From positions 1 to 5,510 of the forward strand of contig JAZADL010000163.1 in the NCBI GenBank assembly GCA_036123635.1: a DNA stretch of 5,510 bases. The letters run 5' to 3'. Positions 1 through 5,510 of this stretch are shown here, in pieces. This DNA is from UBA9410 sp036123635. GTDB lineage: Bacteria > Actinomycetota > Acidimicrobiia > Acidimicrobiales > MedAcidi-G1. The position numbers and the translations under genes are program-made. The notes under the pieces are model-generated. The model saw nothing but the letters and a program-made list of their open reading frames with translations. It was not told the origin of the DNA and searched no databases. How positions within the stretch are numbered: position 1 is the first letter of the stretch; each line of letters begins with the position of its first letter.

Positions 1-1
1 G

Positions 2-76
2 TCGGGCTGCCGAGATTTGAACTCGGGACCTTCGGTCCCCCAGACCGACGCGCTAACCAAGCTGCGCCACAGCCCG
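2..76 (-). tRNA. tRNA-Pro, anticodon GGG
   Basis: The minus strand folds into a complete 75-nt cloverleaf. The acceptor stem is CGGGCTG with CAGCCCG (7 bp), followed by T8 and G9. The D stem is GCGC/GCGC around a loop containing GG. The anticodon stem TCGGT/ACCGA encloses the loop CTGGGGG, so the anticodon is GGG (plus-strand positions 39-41). The T stem CCGAG/CTCGG encloses TTCAAAT. The discriminator is A, and the C1-G72 pair, A73 and G35/G36 agree with known bacterial proline tRNA identity elements. It reads the proline codons CCC and CCU. Position 1 supplies one C after the discriminator, but the window ends there, so whether CCA is encoded cannot be seen. It lies 55 nt after the stop codon of the zinc-ribbon gene, on the same strand. 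Confidence 0.97.
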
Positions 77-89
77 CTATGGAGCGGCC

Positions 90-120
90 ACTCTACCGGC
101 GGGGTCTAGTGGCAGGTCCC
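90..120 (-). promoter_or_regulatory. Possible promoter of tRNA-Pro
   Basis: Read on the minus strand, the 55-nt gap before the tRNA contains TAGAGT (95-90), which fits the TAnnnT -10 pattern. It lies 13 nt before the mature 5' end, leaving room for a short leader. A weak GGGACC (120-115) sits 19 nt further upstream as a -35 candidate, a longer spacer than ideal. The tRNA could instead be processed from read-through of the upstream operon. This is a motif-level call only. Confidence 0.35.
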
Positions 121-131
121 GCTCTTCGCCG

Positions 132-344
132 TCAGGTAACCAGCATCCAAAGACCCTGGACGAGGCGCCAACCCAGGTAGACGACCGCCGCCCCGGCGAA
201 TACCCAGAAGTGCCACGGCACCTTCTGGGAGTTGGCCGGCGTTCCGTCGGCGTCGGTCACCTGTCCCCCACACTTCGGGCACGTACCGACTACTGACACA
301 GAGTTGGGACTTAAGTACCGCGCACAGGGCTCGCACCATGGCAC
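132..344 (-). CDS. Small zinc-ribbon membrane protein, 70 aa, function unknown
   Basis: This short protein has two visible parts. Residues 4-25 contain two CxxC knuckles, C4-x2-C7 and C22-x2-C25 (TCPKCGG), the pattern of a rubredoxin-like zinc ribbon. Residues 46-69 form one hydrophobic segment rich in W, V, L and G, preceded by VPWHFW, which looks like a single membrane span ending almost at the C-terminus. The start is GTG at 344. It gives the MPWCEPC opening with the first cysteine pair intact, and the ATG five bases further in is out of frame. Only a weak CGGGG lies upstream as ribosome binding site. It begins 14 nt after the phosphatase stop codon, so co-transcription and perhaps translational coupling are likely. 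From memory, similar MPWCE-type proteins occur in actinobacteria, but I know no function. A metal-binding or protein-binding membrane adaptor is a guess. Confidence 0.85.
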   Translation of the reverse strand: MPWCEPCARYLSPNSVSVVGTCPKCGGQVTDADGTPANSQKVPWHFWVFAGAAVVYLGWRLVQGLWMLVT

Positions 345-358
345 GGCGGTAGCCCCGG

Positions 359-1432
359 TCAGATCTTGCGGATGGCCAGAATGGCCACGTCGTCTTCGAC
401 GGCCCCCAGGCTGAAGTCGTTGGCCGAATCCAGGAGCTGCTTACACAGCACACCGGGGGCAATGCCCGGGTTGCGCCGGACGGCATCGCCGATCCGCTCC
501 TCGCCGAACAATTCGTCACCGTTCCGGGCTTCGGCCAGACCGTCGGTATACATGACGGCCATGTCATCGAGAGCCAACGGAACCTCGCGGCTGAAGTAGG
601 AGCCGTTGGGATCGAGCATGAGTAGTGGTCCGGTCGACCGCAGTGGCCGCACCTCGCGTTCATGCCACAGAAAGCTGGCCGGATGGCCCGCCGAGGCGTA
701 CCGCATCGTCGCTGCCTCAGTGTCGAACACCATGACAACCAGCGAGATGAACTCCTCGGTCCGGCCCACCGACGACATCTGACGGTTCAGTTCCTCCAAA
801 GCCTGTGCGGGATCTCGAAACTGCTGGAGAAACGTCCGCAACAAGTACTTGGCCTGGAAGGCGGTGATCGAGGACTCGATGCCGTGCCCAGCCACGTCGC
901 CGATCACGGCAGCCAGTCGGGTAGGTGCCGCTTTGAACACGTCGAAAAAGTCTCCGGACATCAGCCCCGAGCCCGCCTGGTACACCCGCCCCACCTCGAA
1001 ACCGGAGAACTCAGGCAGTTCCTCAGGAGCCAGACGGCCGGCCCACGCCTTGGGCGCCAGATCCTCCTGCTCCAGGGCCTCCTGGGCCCGACGCTCGATG
1101 TCAATACCCTGGCGAGCGATCCGAGCCTCACGCACCGCGTGACGAGCCCACGCCGTAGACACCAGGGCCGGGATGGCCACTAGTGAGAAGACGACCGCCC
1201 CGCCAGACCCCTCGACACCGACGTTGACGAACGACGCCAGGGCAAGCAGACCATAAAGCGAAGCCGAGTGGAACTCCTTGCGGAACGTCGACCAGGCCAG
1301 CGTGTAGGCATCAGGCGCAGTGTCGGGGTCGATCCGGCCGACCAGCCGGTAGCGGTGGCGGGCCGAACGAGCCCAGCCCAAAGCAGCGGCCAGACAGACG
1401 ATGCCGAGAAGGATGAGGACAGGTGTCCGCAT
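359..1432 (-). CDS. Membrane-anchored SpoIIE/RsbU-type PP2C serine/threonine phosphatase
   Basis: The 357-residue protein has a C-terminal SpoIIE-type PP2C domain (about 140-356) joined to an N-terminal membrane region. Metal-binding motifs are all present: SGDFFDVF (159-166, D161 and D164), IGDVAGHG (177-184, D179), YTDGLAEAR (295-303, D297) and EDDVAILAIR (346-355, D347/D348). SAGHP lies at 247-251. The family dephosphorylates phosphoserine or phosphothreonine, typically on anti-sigma antagonists (RsbV/SpoIIAA type), with Mn2+ or Mg2+. Hydrophobic segments at about 4-20, 57-73 and 77-95, with basic stretches at 22-33 and 98-107, suggest three membrane spans and a cytoplasmic catalytic domain. 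A charged linker (98-135) leads to LAPEELPEFSGFEV, a typical RsbU-family pre-domain motif. No PAS, GAF, HAMP or response-regulator domain is seen. The start is the ATG at 1432, 41 nt after the der stop codon, with no clear Shine-Dalgarno; a TACGCT eight bases upstream might be an internal -10 box. The substrate is unknown because no STAS protein or anti-sigma kinase is encoded nearby. Confidence 0.93.
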   Translation of the reverse strand: MRTPVLILLGIVCLAAALGWARSARHRYRLVGRIDPDTAPDAYTLAWSTFRKEFHSASLYGLLALASFVNVGVEGSGGAVVFSLVAIPALVSTAWARHAVREARIARQGIDIERRAQEALEQEDLAPKAWAGRLAPEELPEFSGFEVGRVYQAGSGLMSGDFFDVFKAAPTRLAAVIGDVAGHGIESSITAFQAKYLLRTFLQQFRDPAQALEELNRQMSSVGRTEEFISLVVMVFDTEAATMRYASAGHPASFLWHEREVRPLRSTGPLLMLDPNGSYFSREVPLALDDMAVMYTDGLAEARNGDELFGEERIGDAVRRNPGIAPGVLCKQLLDSANDFSLGAVEDDVAILAIRKI

Positions 1433-1473
1433 GTCTGTTCAGCGTAGTCGTGGGACCGTCGGACCAGCGTCGG

Positions 1474-2778
1474 TCACTCGGACCGGCGCCGTACCCGTAA
1501 CTTGATGGGCGTAGACCCCAAGTCCAGGTCCTCTCGAAGGCGCCTCTCCAGGTACCGCAGCCAGGTACGGGGCACCTCCCGGTTGGCAAACAGAGTGAAG
1601 GTTGGCGGGTCGGTAGCTCCCTGGGTGGCATACAGGATCCGCACCCCGGCCGGTGCCGGGTGGGCGGCCTGGGCCAATCGGATCACGTCGTTAACCCGCC
1701 GGGTCGGAATTCGAGTCCGGTAGTCATCAATGGTGTCCTCCAGGGCCGGCCACAGCCGGTTGACGTTCTTGCCGCTGAGGGCGCTGATGAAGATCACTGG
1801 GGCGGTGCCGACGAAGTGCAGTTTGTCGCCGACCTGACTGGTCACGTCCTCGCGCACCTCGGCGTCACATAGGTCCCACTTGTTAAGCAGTACCACGATC
1901 GGACACCCGGCGGCGTCGACCCTCTCGGCCAACCGCTGGTCCTGGTGGGTAACGCCCTGGGTGGCATCGATGATCAGTAGCGCCACGTCGGCGGTATCAA
2001 CCGCCTTGAGGGCGCGAACCAGCGAGTAGTACTCGGTCTGCTCGTCGATGCGAGCCTTGCGGCGCATCCCCGCCGTATCAATGAACCGGACTGGACCGTG
2101 GTCGGTCTCCACCATCGTGTCCACCGTGTCCCGAGTGGTGCCGGGCCGGTCGTGGACAATGGCTCGGTCCTCGCCGATCAGCCTGTTGAACAGAGTTGAT
2201 TTGCCGACGTTGGGTCGTCCTACAAGCGCCACGCCAACCACCCGGTCACCCTCCTCGGCCTCCGACTCGATGGCTTCGGCGACCTCCTCCGGGAGGGCAT
2301 TCACCAGGCGATCCAGTAGGTCGCCCGCTCCCCGCCCGTGTAGGGCGCTTACCGGGGTCGGATCGCCCAGGCCCAACGACATCAGTTCCCAGATGGACGC
2401 CTCGTGCACCCGGTCGTCGACCTTGTTGGCCACCAAGATCACCGGGCCGTCGGTCGACCGCAGCAACCCAGCCACCCGGGCGTCGTCCTCGGTGACCCCA
2501 ACCGTGGCATCCACCACGAACAGTACGGCGTCGGCCTCCCGGATGGCCTTCTCGCTCTGCCGGCTGACCTTGTCGTCCAGTGTGTCGCCGCCAGCTATCC
2601 AACCGCCGGTGTCGACCAGTGTGAAGTCCCGACCTTGCCAGGATGCCTCGACCTCCTTGCGGTCTCGGGTCACGCCCGGTCGTTCCTCCACGATCGCCTC
2701 CCGGCGGCCGAGGATCCGGTTCATCAGCGTGGATTTGCCGACATTCGGACGCCCCACGATGGCCACCACCGTCGTCAT
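1474..2778 (-). CDS. der: Ribosome biogenesis GTPase Der (EngA)
   Basis: Der is an essential GTPase of 50S ribosomal subunit maturation, unique in having two tandem G domains and a C-terminal KH-like domain. All parts are visible in 434 residues, the usual length. G domain 1 has GRPNVGKS (9-16), RPGVTRD (33-39), DTGG (56-59), NKVD (118-121) and SALHGRG (144-150). After an acidic linker (about 164-178), G domain 2 has GRPNVGKS (187-194), RPGTTRD (211-217), DTAGMRRK (234-241), NKWD (299-302) and SALSGKNV (332-339). The KH-like domain runs from about 352 and includes PPTFTLFAN (391-399) and a basic end, RVRRRSE. The ATG at 2778 overlaps the TGA of the upstream DUF512 gene. A G-rich GGGGGTGG (2790-2783) stands as ribosome binding site inside that gene's last codons. 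The overlap points to translational coupling. The phosphatase gene follows after 41 nt. Cytoplasmic, ribosome-associated by family knowledge. Confidence 0.99.
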   Translation of the reverse strand: MTTVVAIVGRPNVGKSTLMNRILGRREAIVEERPGVTRDRKEVEASWQGRDFTLVDTGGWIAGGDTLDDKVSRQSEKAIREADAVLFVVDATVGVTEDDARVAGLLRSTDGPVILVANKVDDRVHEASIWELMSLGLGDPTPVSALHGRGAGDLLDRLVNALPEEVAEAIESEAEEGDRVVGVALVGRPNVGKSTLFNRLIGEDRAIVHDRPGTTRDTVDTMVETDHGPVRFIDTAGMRRKARIDEQTEYYSLVRALKAVDTADVALLIIDATQGVTHQDQRLAERVDAAGCPIVVLLNKWDLCDAEVREDVTSQVGDKLHFVGTAPVIFISALSGKNVNRLWPALEDTIDDYRTRIPTRRVNDVIRLAQAAHPAPAGVRILYATQGATDPPTFTLFANREVPRTWLRYLERRLREDLDLGSTPIKLRVRRRSE

Positions 2779-2790
2779 TGGTCCACCCCC
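2775..2790 (-). promoter_or_regulatory. ATGA stop/start overlap with Shine-Dalgarno for der
   Basis: On the minus strand the sequence ATGA at 2778-2775 holds the der start codon and the TGA stop of the preceding DUF512 gene. GGGGGTGG (2790-2783) lies 4 nt before the ATG as a plausible G-rich ribosome binding site. This arrangement normally allows terminating ribosomes to reinitiate, so the two proteins are probably made in linked amounts. The overlap is seen directly; the coupling is inferred. Confidence 0.75.
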
Positions 2791-4196
2791 GCTTCGATTA
2801 GGGCGTCGCGCAGCGCTCTACCGTCGGTGGCCACCACCTCCACCAGGCGGGGCAGGTCCTCCGGGAGGGTGCCGTCCAAGAACCGTCCGTTGCTGAGGCA
2901 CACGTCGGGCAACAGGTAGCGGTGACCCTCTGGTTGGTCGTCCAGCACCCGGGTTAGGTCCTCACCGACCAGCAGGCCGGTGACTCCCACGTTGCCGCCG
3001 AAAAACCGGTTCTCGACTGGCACCACCCGTACGTCGGGGCGGCCAGTCGCCGCCACCAGCGGCTTCAGGATGGGTGCTCCTAGCTCGCCGGTTAGCACGG
3101 CTACCGGCGCCGAGCGAGACGGGCGGACTCCGCTAAGCCTCACCTCCGTGGCTCCCCCGCCGGCATCGTTCTCGCCGGCCAGGTTCACTCCACACCCAGT
3201 CCGAGGGGCCCGGAAGCCGAGCGCTGGCGCGCCGTCCACCGACTGGAAGAATCCCGACGGACGCTCCCGACCAGTGGCTGTTCCGGCGAACTCTTTCTCG
3301 AAAGCTCGGGCCATGCCGATCCCGTCCTCGGTCATCTCCACGCCCTCGTACGCCTCGGCGGGCGGGAACGGCCGACCGGACAGCAAGTAGTACTCGTCGG
3401 CGGCGTAAACCAGGCGTCGACCTACAGCAGCCATGAATCGCTCCTGCCATGCCTCCACAGTGTCGACCACGGAAACGGCCTCGTTTACTGTGTGTGCCCG
3501 CATCCGGGGCTCATCGGTGTGGCGGCTCACCCCGAGGGGCACCACGCAGAGGCTGGCCAATTCGGGAAACCGGTCGGCTACGCCGGCCAAGGTGTCCTCT
3601 AGCCACGGGCCATCGTTGAGGCCCGGGCACACCACGACCTGGCCATGGACGGTGGTCCCGTGGTCCAACAGGGCTCGTAGCCAACGCAAGCTGGTCGCCC
3701 CCCGTCGGTTGCGAAGCATCTCGGTGCGCTTGCCGGGATCGGTGGCGTGAATGCTGACGTACAGCGGGCTCAAGCCCTCGGTCACTACCCGCTCCAGGTC
3801 AGCTTCGGTGAACCGGGTCAGGGTGGTGAAGTTCCCGTAGAGGAACGACAGCCGGTAGTCGTCGTCCTTCACGTACAAGCTGCGACGGAGTCCGGGCGGA
3901 AGCTGATAAATGAAGCAGAATTCGCAGTGGTTGTCGCAAGTGCGAACCCGGTCAAACAGGGCGCTATCCACCTCAACGCCCAGGGGGCTCCCGGCCGGCT
4001 TTTCTACATCGACCTCGCGCTGTAGCCCTCCGGAATCCAGAGCGAGCGCGACCGATGGCTCGTCGACGAGCAGTTGATACTCGATGACGTCGCGCGGGAC
4101 ACGGTCGTTGATGGTCAGGATCCGGTCGCCAGGGACGACGCCGGCCAGATCAGCGGGCGATCCGGCGGCGACGGCGACGACCACAGGGGCCGACAT
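2775..4196 (-). CDS. PDZ-radical SAM-DUF512 Fe-S protein, reaction unknown
   Basis: The 473-residue protein matches the architecture of the DUF512 radical SAM family. Residues about 4-65 form a partial PDZ-like domain (AGSPADLAGVVPGDRILTIN, 11-30). Residues about 83-265 carry the radical SAM core: C87-x3-C91-x2-C94 (RTCDNHCEFCF), GNFTTLTRF (121-129), VSIHATDP (147-154) and VVCPGLNDG (188-196). The three cysteines would hold a [4Fe-4S] cluster that cleaves S-adenosylmethionine. The rest (about 266-470) is the DUF512 domain, with DEYYLL (267-272) and NRFFGGNVGVTGLLVG (396-411). Cysteines 325-340 region includes C335, and C217 and C433 are also present, so a further metal site is possible but unproven. 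I chose the ATG at 4196, which opens directly into the PDZ domain. The frame stays open upstream to 4541, but that stretch lies antisense to ispH and resembles no domain. The gene overlaps der by 4 bp. No substrate can be assigned from sequence. Confidence 0.93.
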   Translation of the reverse strand: MSAPVVVAVAAGSPADLAGVVPGDRILTINDRVPRDVIEYQLLVDEPSVALALDSGGLQREVDVEKPAGSPLGVEVDSALFDRVRTCDNHCEFCFIYQLPPGLRRSLYVKDDDYRLSFLYGNFTTLTRFTEADLERVVTEGLSPLYVSIHATDPGKRTEMLRNRRGATSLRWLRALLDHGTTVHGQVVVCPGLNDGPWLEDTLAGVADRFPELASLCVVPLGVSRHTDEPRMRAHTVNEAVSVVDTVEAWQERFMAAVGRRLVYAADEYYLLSGRPFPPAEAYEGVEMTEDGIGMARAFEKEFAGTATGRERPSGFFQSVDGAPALGFRAPRTGCGVNLAGENDAGGGATEVRLSGVRPSRSAPVAVLTGELGAPILKPLVAATGRPDVRVVPVENRFFGGNVGVTGLLVGEDLTRVLDDQPEGHRYLLPDVCLSNGRFLDGTLPEDLPRLVEVVATDGRALRDALIEAGVDQ

Positions 4197-4203
4197 AGCC
4201 CCA

Positions 4204-4209
4204 AGGCTA
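4204..4209 (-). promoter_or_regulatory. Candidate -10 box for the DUF512-der operon (leaderless)
   Basis: The minus strand reads TAGCCT (4209-4204), then seven bases, then the ATG at 4196. TAnnnT is the common actinobacterial -10 pattern. This spacing would put transcription start at or beside the A of the start codon. No good -35 is seen 16-18 nt upstream (about CCGGGT). The GGGG just before the ATG is too close to act as a normal Shine-Dalgarno, which also favours a leaderless message. The box directly abuts the candidate -35 of the ispH promoter on the other strand. Confidence 0.5.
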
Positions 4210-4238
4210 CCGACGTCCAGGGGGGCACCCGGTAGGGT
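4210..4238 (+). promoter_or_regulatory. Candidate ispH promoter (leaderless)
   Basis: TAGGGT (4233-4238) fits the TAnnnT -10 pattern. CCGACG (4210-4215) lies 17 nt upstream and keeps the GAC core of a TTGAC-type -35. Six bases separate the -10 box from the ATG at 4245, so transcription would begin at about the start codon and give a leaderless mRNA. The alternative is that AGGG (4234-4237), 7 nt before the ATG, is a weak ribosome binding site for a longer transcript starting in the neighbouring gene. The palindrome GACGTC (4212-4217) overlaps the -35 and might be an operator half, though six bases alone are weak evidence. Confidence 0.5.
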
Positions 4239-4244
4239 CCCGAC

Positions 4245-5324
4245 ATGCCATCCGCCACGCCGACCCCGGAGGTCGCCGGACGGGTCGATCTGGTACTGCT
4301 GGCCGAACCCCGGGGCTTTTGCGCCGGGGTGGAGATGGCCATTAAGGCTCTGGCGTGGCTGGTACGGGCCTTCGACGTGCCCGTCTACTGCTACCACGAG
4401 ATCGTTCACAACAAGTTGGTAGTGGAACGTTTTGAGTCCCTCGGCGTGGTCTTCGTGGACGATATCGACGAGGTTCCCGATGGGGCACCGATAATGCTCT
4501 CGGCCCACGGTTCGGCACCAGAAGTGGTGGGCCGGGCTCACCAGGTGGGTGGCTACACGGTGGACGCCGTATGCCCGCTAGTCACCAAGGTCCACCACGA
4601 AGTTAAGACTCGGGCCCGGGAGGGCTACCAGATCGTGTACGTGGGCCACGCCGGCCATGAGGAGGCCGAGGGGACCATTGCCGTAGCTCCCGACGCCATC
4701 CACCGGGTGGAACGACCCGACGAGATCGACGCCCTCCCCGACCTAGGCGACGATGTGGCCATCCTGGCTCAGACCACCCTTAGTCACCGGGACTGGGAGG
4801 GCGTGGTCGACGCGGCATCTGAACGCTGGTCGGACATCTGGTCACCGGGCCGTAGTGACCTGTGCTTCGCCACCACCAACCGCCAGGGTGCCCTTCTGGA
4901 GTTGGTCGACCGATGTGACACCGTGGTGGTCATCGGCTCTACCAACAGCTCCAACACCCGGGCCCTCGTCCAGCTGGCCACAGAAGCTGGATGCGAGCGG
5001 GTGGAGTGGATCAACCGGGCTGAGGAGCTTCCCGGCGACCTGTTCGGAACGGTCGGGGTGACGGCTGGGGCATCGGCTCCCGAGGTGGTGGTGGACGCCG
5101 TGGTCCGGGCGCTGGACCCGGCGGACGGCGTCGAGACGGTGCTCCACACCGACGAGGACGAGTACTTCCCGCCGCCCCGGAACCTCCGGGACCTGTTGCA
5201 GGCCATCCGAGGGTTCGCCGGGTTGGGCTTCGGTGCTCCCCCGCCGTCCGGCCACCTCGACGATCGGGCCATCGACGCCTCCGACGCCCTGACCGCCCTG
5301 GACCGCCTCCGGCCGGCCGGCTAA
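4245..5324 (+). CDS. ispH: 4-hydroxy-3-methylbut-2-enyl diphosphate reductase
   Basis: IspH (LytB) reduces HMBPP to isopentenyl and dimethylallyl diphosphate, the last step of the MEP isoprenoid pathway. It uses a [4Fe-4S] cluster held by three cysteines. All three are here: C26 in EPRGFCAGV, C110 in DAVCPLVTKVH and C207 in LCFATTNRQ. Substrate-binding motifs are also intact: HEIVHN (51-56, H55), SAHG (86-89, H88), GHAGHEEAEGT (134-144, H138 and E140), TTNRQ (210-214), GSTNSSNT (231-238) and TAGASAPE (273-280). At 359 residues it is somewhat longer than the roughly 310-335 usual. The last recognisable family segment is YFPPPRNLRDLL (307-318), after which about 40 residues form an extra tail. 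The ATG at 4245 leaves a 14-residue lead before the conserved VDLVLLAEPRGF strand. It is divergent from the DUF512 gene, 48 bp away, and converges on the partial gene that ends at 5367. Soluble cytoplasmic enzyme. Confidence 0.98.
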   Translation: MPSATPTPEVAGRVDLVLLAEPRGFCAGVEMAIKALAWLVRAFDVPVYCYHEIVHNKLVVERFESLGVVFVDDIDEVPDGAPIMLSAHGSAPEVVGRAHQVGGYTVDAVCPLVTKVHHEVKTRAREGYQIVYVGHAGHEEAEGTIAVAPDAIHRVERPDEIDALPDLGDDVAILAQTTLSHRDWEGVVDAASERWSDIWSPGRSDLCFATTNRQGALLELVDRCDTVVVIGSTNSSNTRALVQLATEAGCERVEWINRAEELPGDLFGTVGVTAGASAPEVVVDAVVRALDPADGVETVLHTDEDEYFPPPRNLRDLLQAIRGFAGLGFGAPPPSGHLDDRAIDASDALTALDRLRPAG

Positions 5325-5358
5325 CCACTTGGTCGGCCTGTCGGACGGTCTACGACCG
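5319..5358. terminator. Small hairpins between convergent genes, possible terminator
   Basis: The ispH 3' end and the 42-nt convergent gap hold two short inverted repeats. One at 5319-5338 pairs GGCT with GGCC (one G-T pair) and ACC with GGT, with one mismatch and an ACTT loop. The other at 5346-5358 is CGGTC-TAC-GACCG, a perfect 5-bp stem with a 3-nt loop. Neither is followed by a T-run on either strand. They could slow polymerase at the convergent junction, but in GC-rich DNA such stems arise easily by chance. Confidence 0.25.
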
Positions 5359-5366
5359 GAAGGTTC

Positions 5367-5510
5367 TCAGTCGGTGGGCTGTCCGGTGTCGGGCACCGGT
5401 AGGGCGGGACGCCCGGCCAGTCGCTGGGCCTCATCGAAGCACTCCTGCAGACCGATTCGAAGCCGTTCGGTGAGATCGTCCACCGCCCGACGCGGCACCC
5501 GACCCTCAAA
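5367..5510 (-). CDS. C-terminal end of a gene cut by the window edge, not firmly recognised
   Basis: The minus strand from the last base of the window reads 47 codons in frame to a TGA at 5369-5367. The reading gives FEGRVPRRAVDDLTERLRIG, then a charged helix-like LQECFDEAQRLAG, and ends in a proline-rich tail, PALPVPDTGQPTD. The amphipathic DDLTERLRxxLQxxxDEAQ pattern looks like coding sequence and resembles the last helix of 1-acylglycerol-3-phosphate acyltransferases (PlsC family). That likeness is weak and from memory. The exonuclease VII small subunit (XseB), which can neighbour ispH in actinobacteria, was considered but its typical pattern is not seen. The gene converges on ispH with 42 nt between the stop codons. 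The frame is preferred over the longer open frame on the same strand because that one reads as arginine-, serine- and proline-rich shadow sequence. Confidence 0.6.
   Translation of the reverse strand, partial: FEGRVPRRAVDDLTERLRIGLQECFDEAQRLAGRPALPVPDTGQPTD

Noticed and set aside
631..643. 13-bp repeat CGGTCGACCGCAG shared with 2451-2463 in der
   Set aside because: Both copies lie in coding sequence and encode a similar LRST stretch with common GC-rich codons. Two copies 1.8 kb apart inside unrelated genes look like coincidence.
106..738. 210-codon open frame on the minus strand across the zinc-ribbon and phosphatase genes
   Set aside because: It reads through two better-supported genes in another frame, has low-complexity R/S/P/W composition and shows no domain.
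2191..2757. Similar DNA at the two der P-loop regions
   Set aside because: This is the normal consequence of the tandem G domains of Der, not a recent duplication or repeat element.
2048..2896. 282-codon open frame on the plus strand
   Set aside because: It is antisense to der and rich in S, R, P and T, as expected for a shadow frame in GC-rich DNA. der is certain from its motifs.
2980..3390. 136-codon plus-strand open frame within the DUF512 gene
   Set aside because: Shadow of the coding strand: proline-, serine- and arginine-rich, no motif, no plausible promoter or ribosome binding site.
4197..4541. N-terminal extension of the DUF512 frame by 115 codons
   Set aside because: It lies antisense to the first 297 bases of the certain ispH gene and crosses the divergent promoter region. 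It matches no domain, whereas the ATG at 4196 starts directly at the PDZ fold.
5321..5509. 62-codon minus-strand open frame near the right edge
   Set aside because: Its translation looks like shadow sequence and overlaps the ispH stop. The alternative frame ending at 5367 has a better protein-like pattern.

Overview
The window is a compact, GC-rich (roughly 63-65% by eye) bacterial chromosome segment made almost entirely of housekeeping genes. The base composition, a small zinc-ribbon/membrane protein next to tRNA-Pro, a PDZ/radical-SAM/DUF512 gene coupled to der, an MEP-pathway ispH, and TAnnnT boxes placed right before start codons all suggest an actinobacterium. Acidimicrobiia-like is my best guess. 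This is an inference from style and gene content, not a database match.

Layout: positions 2-4196 are read on the minus strand as one apparent transcription unit. In transcription order it holds a PDZ-radical SAM-DUF512 protein (4196-2775), the ribosome-assembly GTPase Der (2778-1474, overlapping the previous gene by 4 bp as ATGA), a membrane-anchored SpoIIE/PP2C-type phosphatase (1432-359), a 70-residue zinc-ribbon membrane protein (344-132), and tRNA-Pro(GGG) (76-2). A 48-bp divergent intergenic region (4197-4244) separates this unit from ispH on the plus strand (4245-5324). Each side has a TAnnnT box 6-7 nt before its start codon, which suggests leaderless transcription in both directions. 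ispH converges on the 3' end of another minus-strand gene (5510-5367), which is cut by the window edge.

How the genes fit together: ispH carries out the last step of isoprenoid precursor synthesis and uses an Fe-S cluster. Der matures the large ribosomal subunit. The DUF512 protein is a radical SAM Fe-S enzyme with no reaction I can assign, and its coupling to der is the strongest functional hint in the window. The phosphatase and the zinc-ribbon protein are both membrane-associated and 14 nt apart, so they may be co-expressed. No anti-sigma factor, antagonist or sensor partner is visible here.

I see no mobile element, CRISPR array, insertion sequence or riboswitch. No stretch over 300 bases lacks a gene. 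I found no clear evidence of a wholly new system. The least-explained items are the der-coupled radical SAM protein, the phosphatase/zinc-ribbon pair and the minimal divergent promoter.
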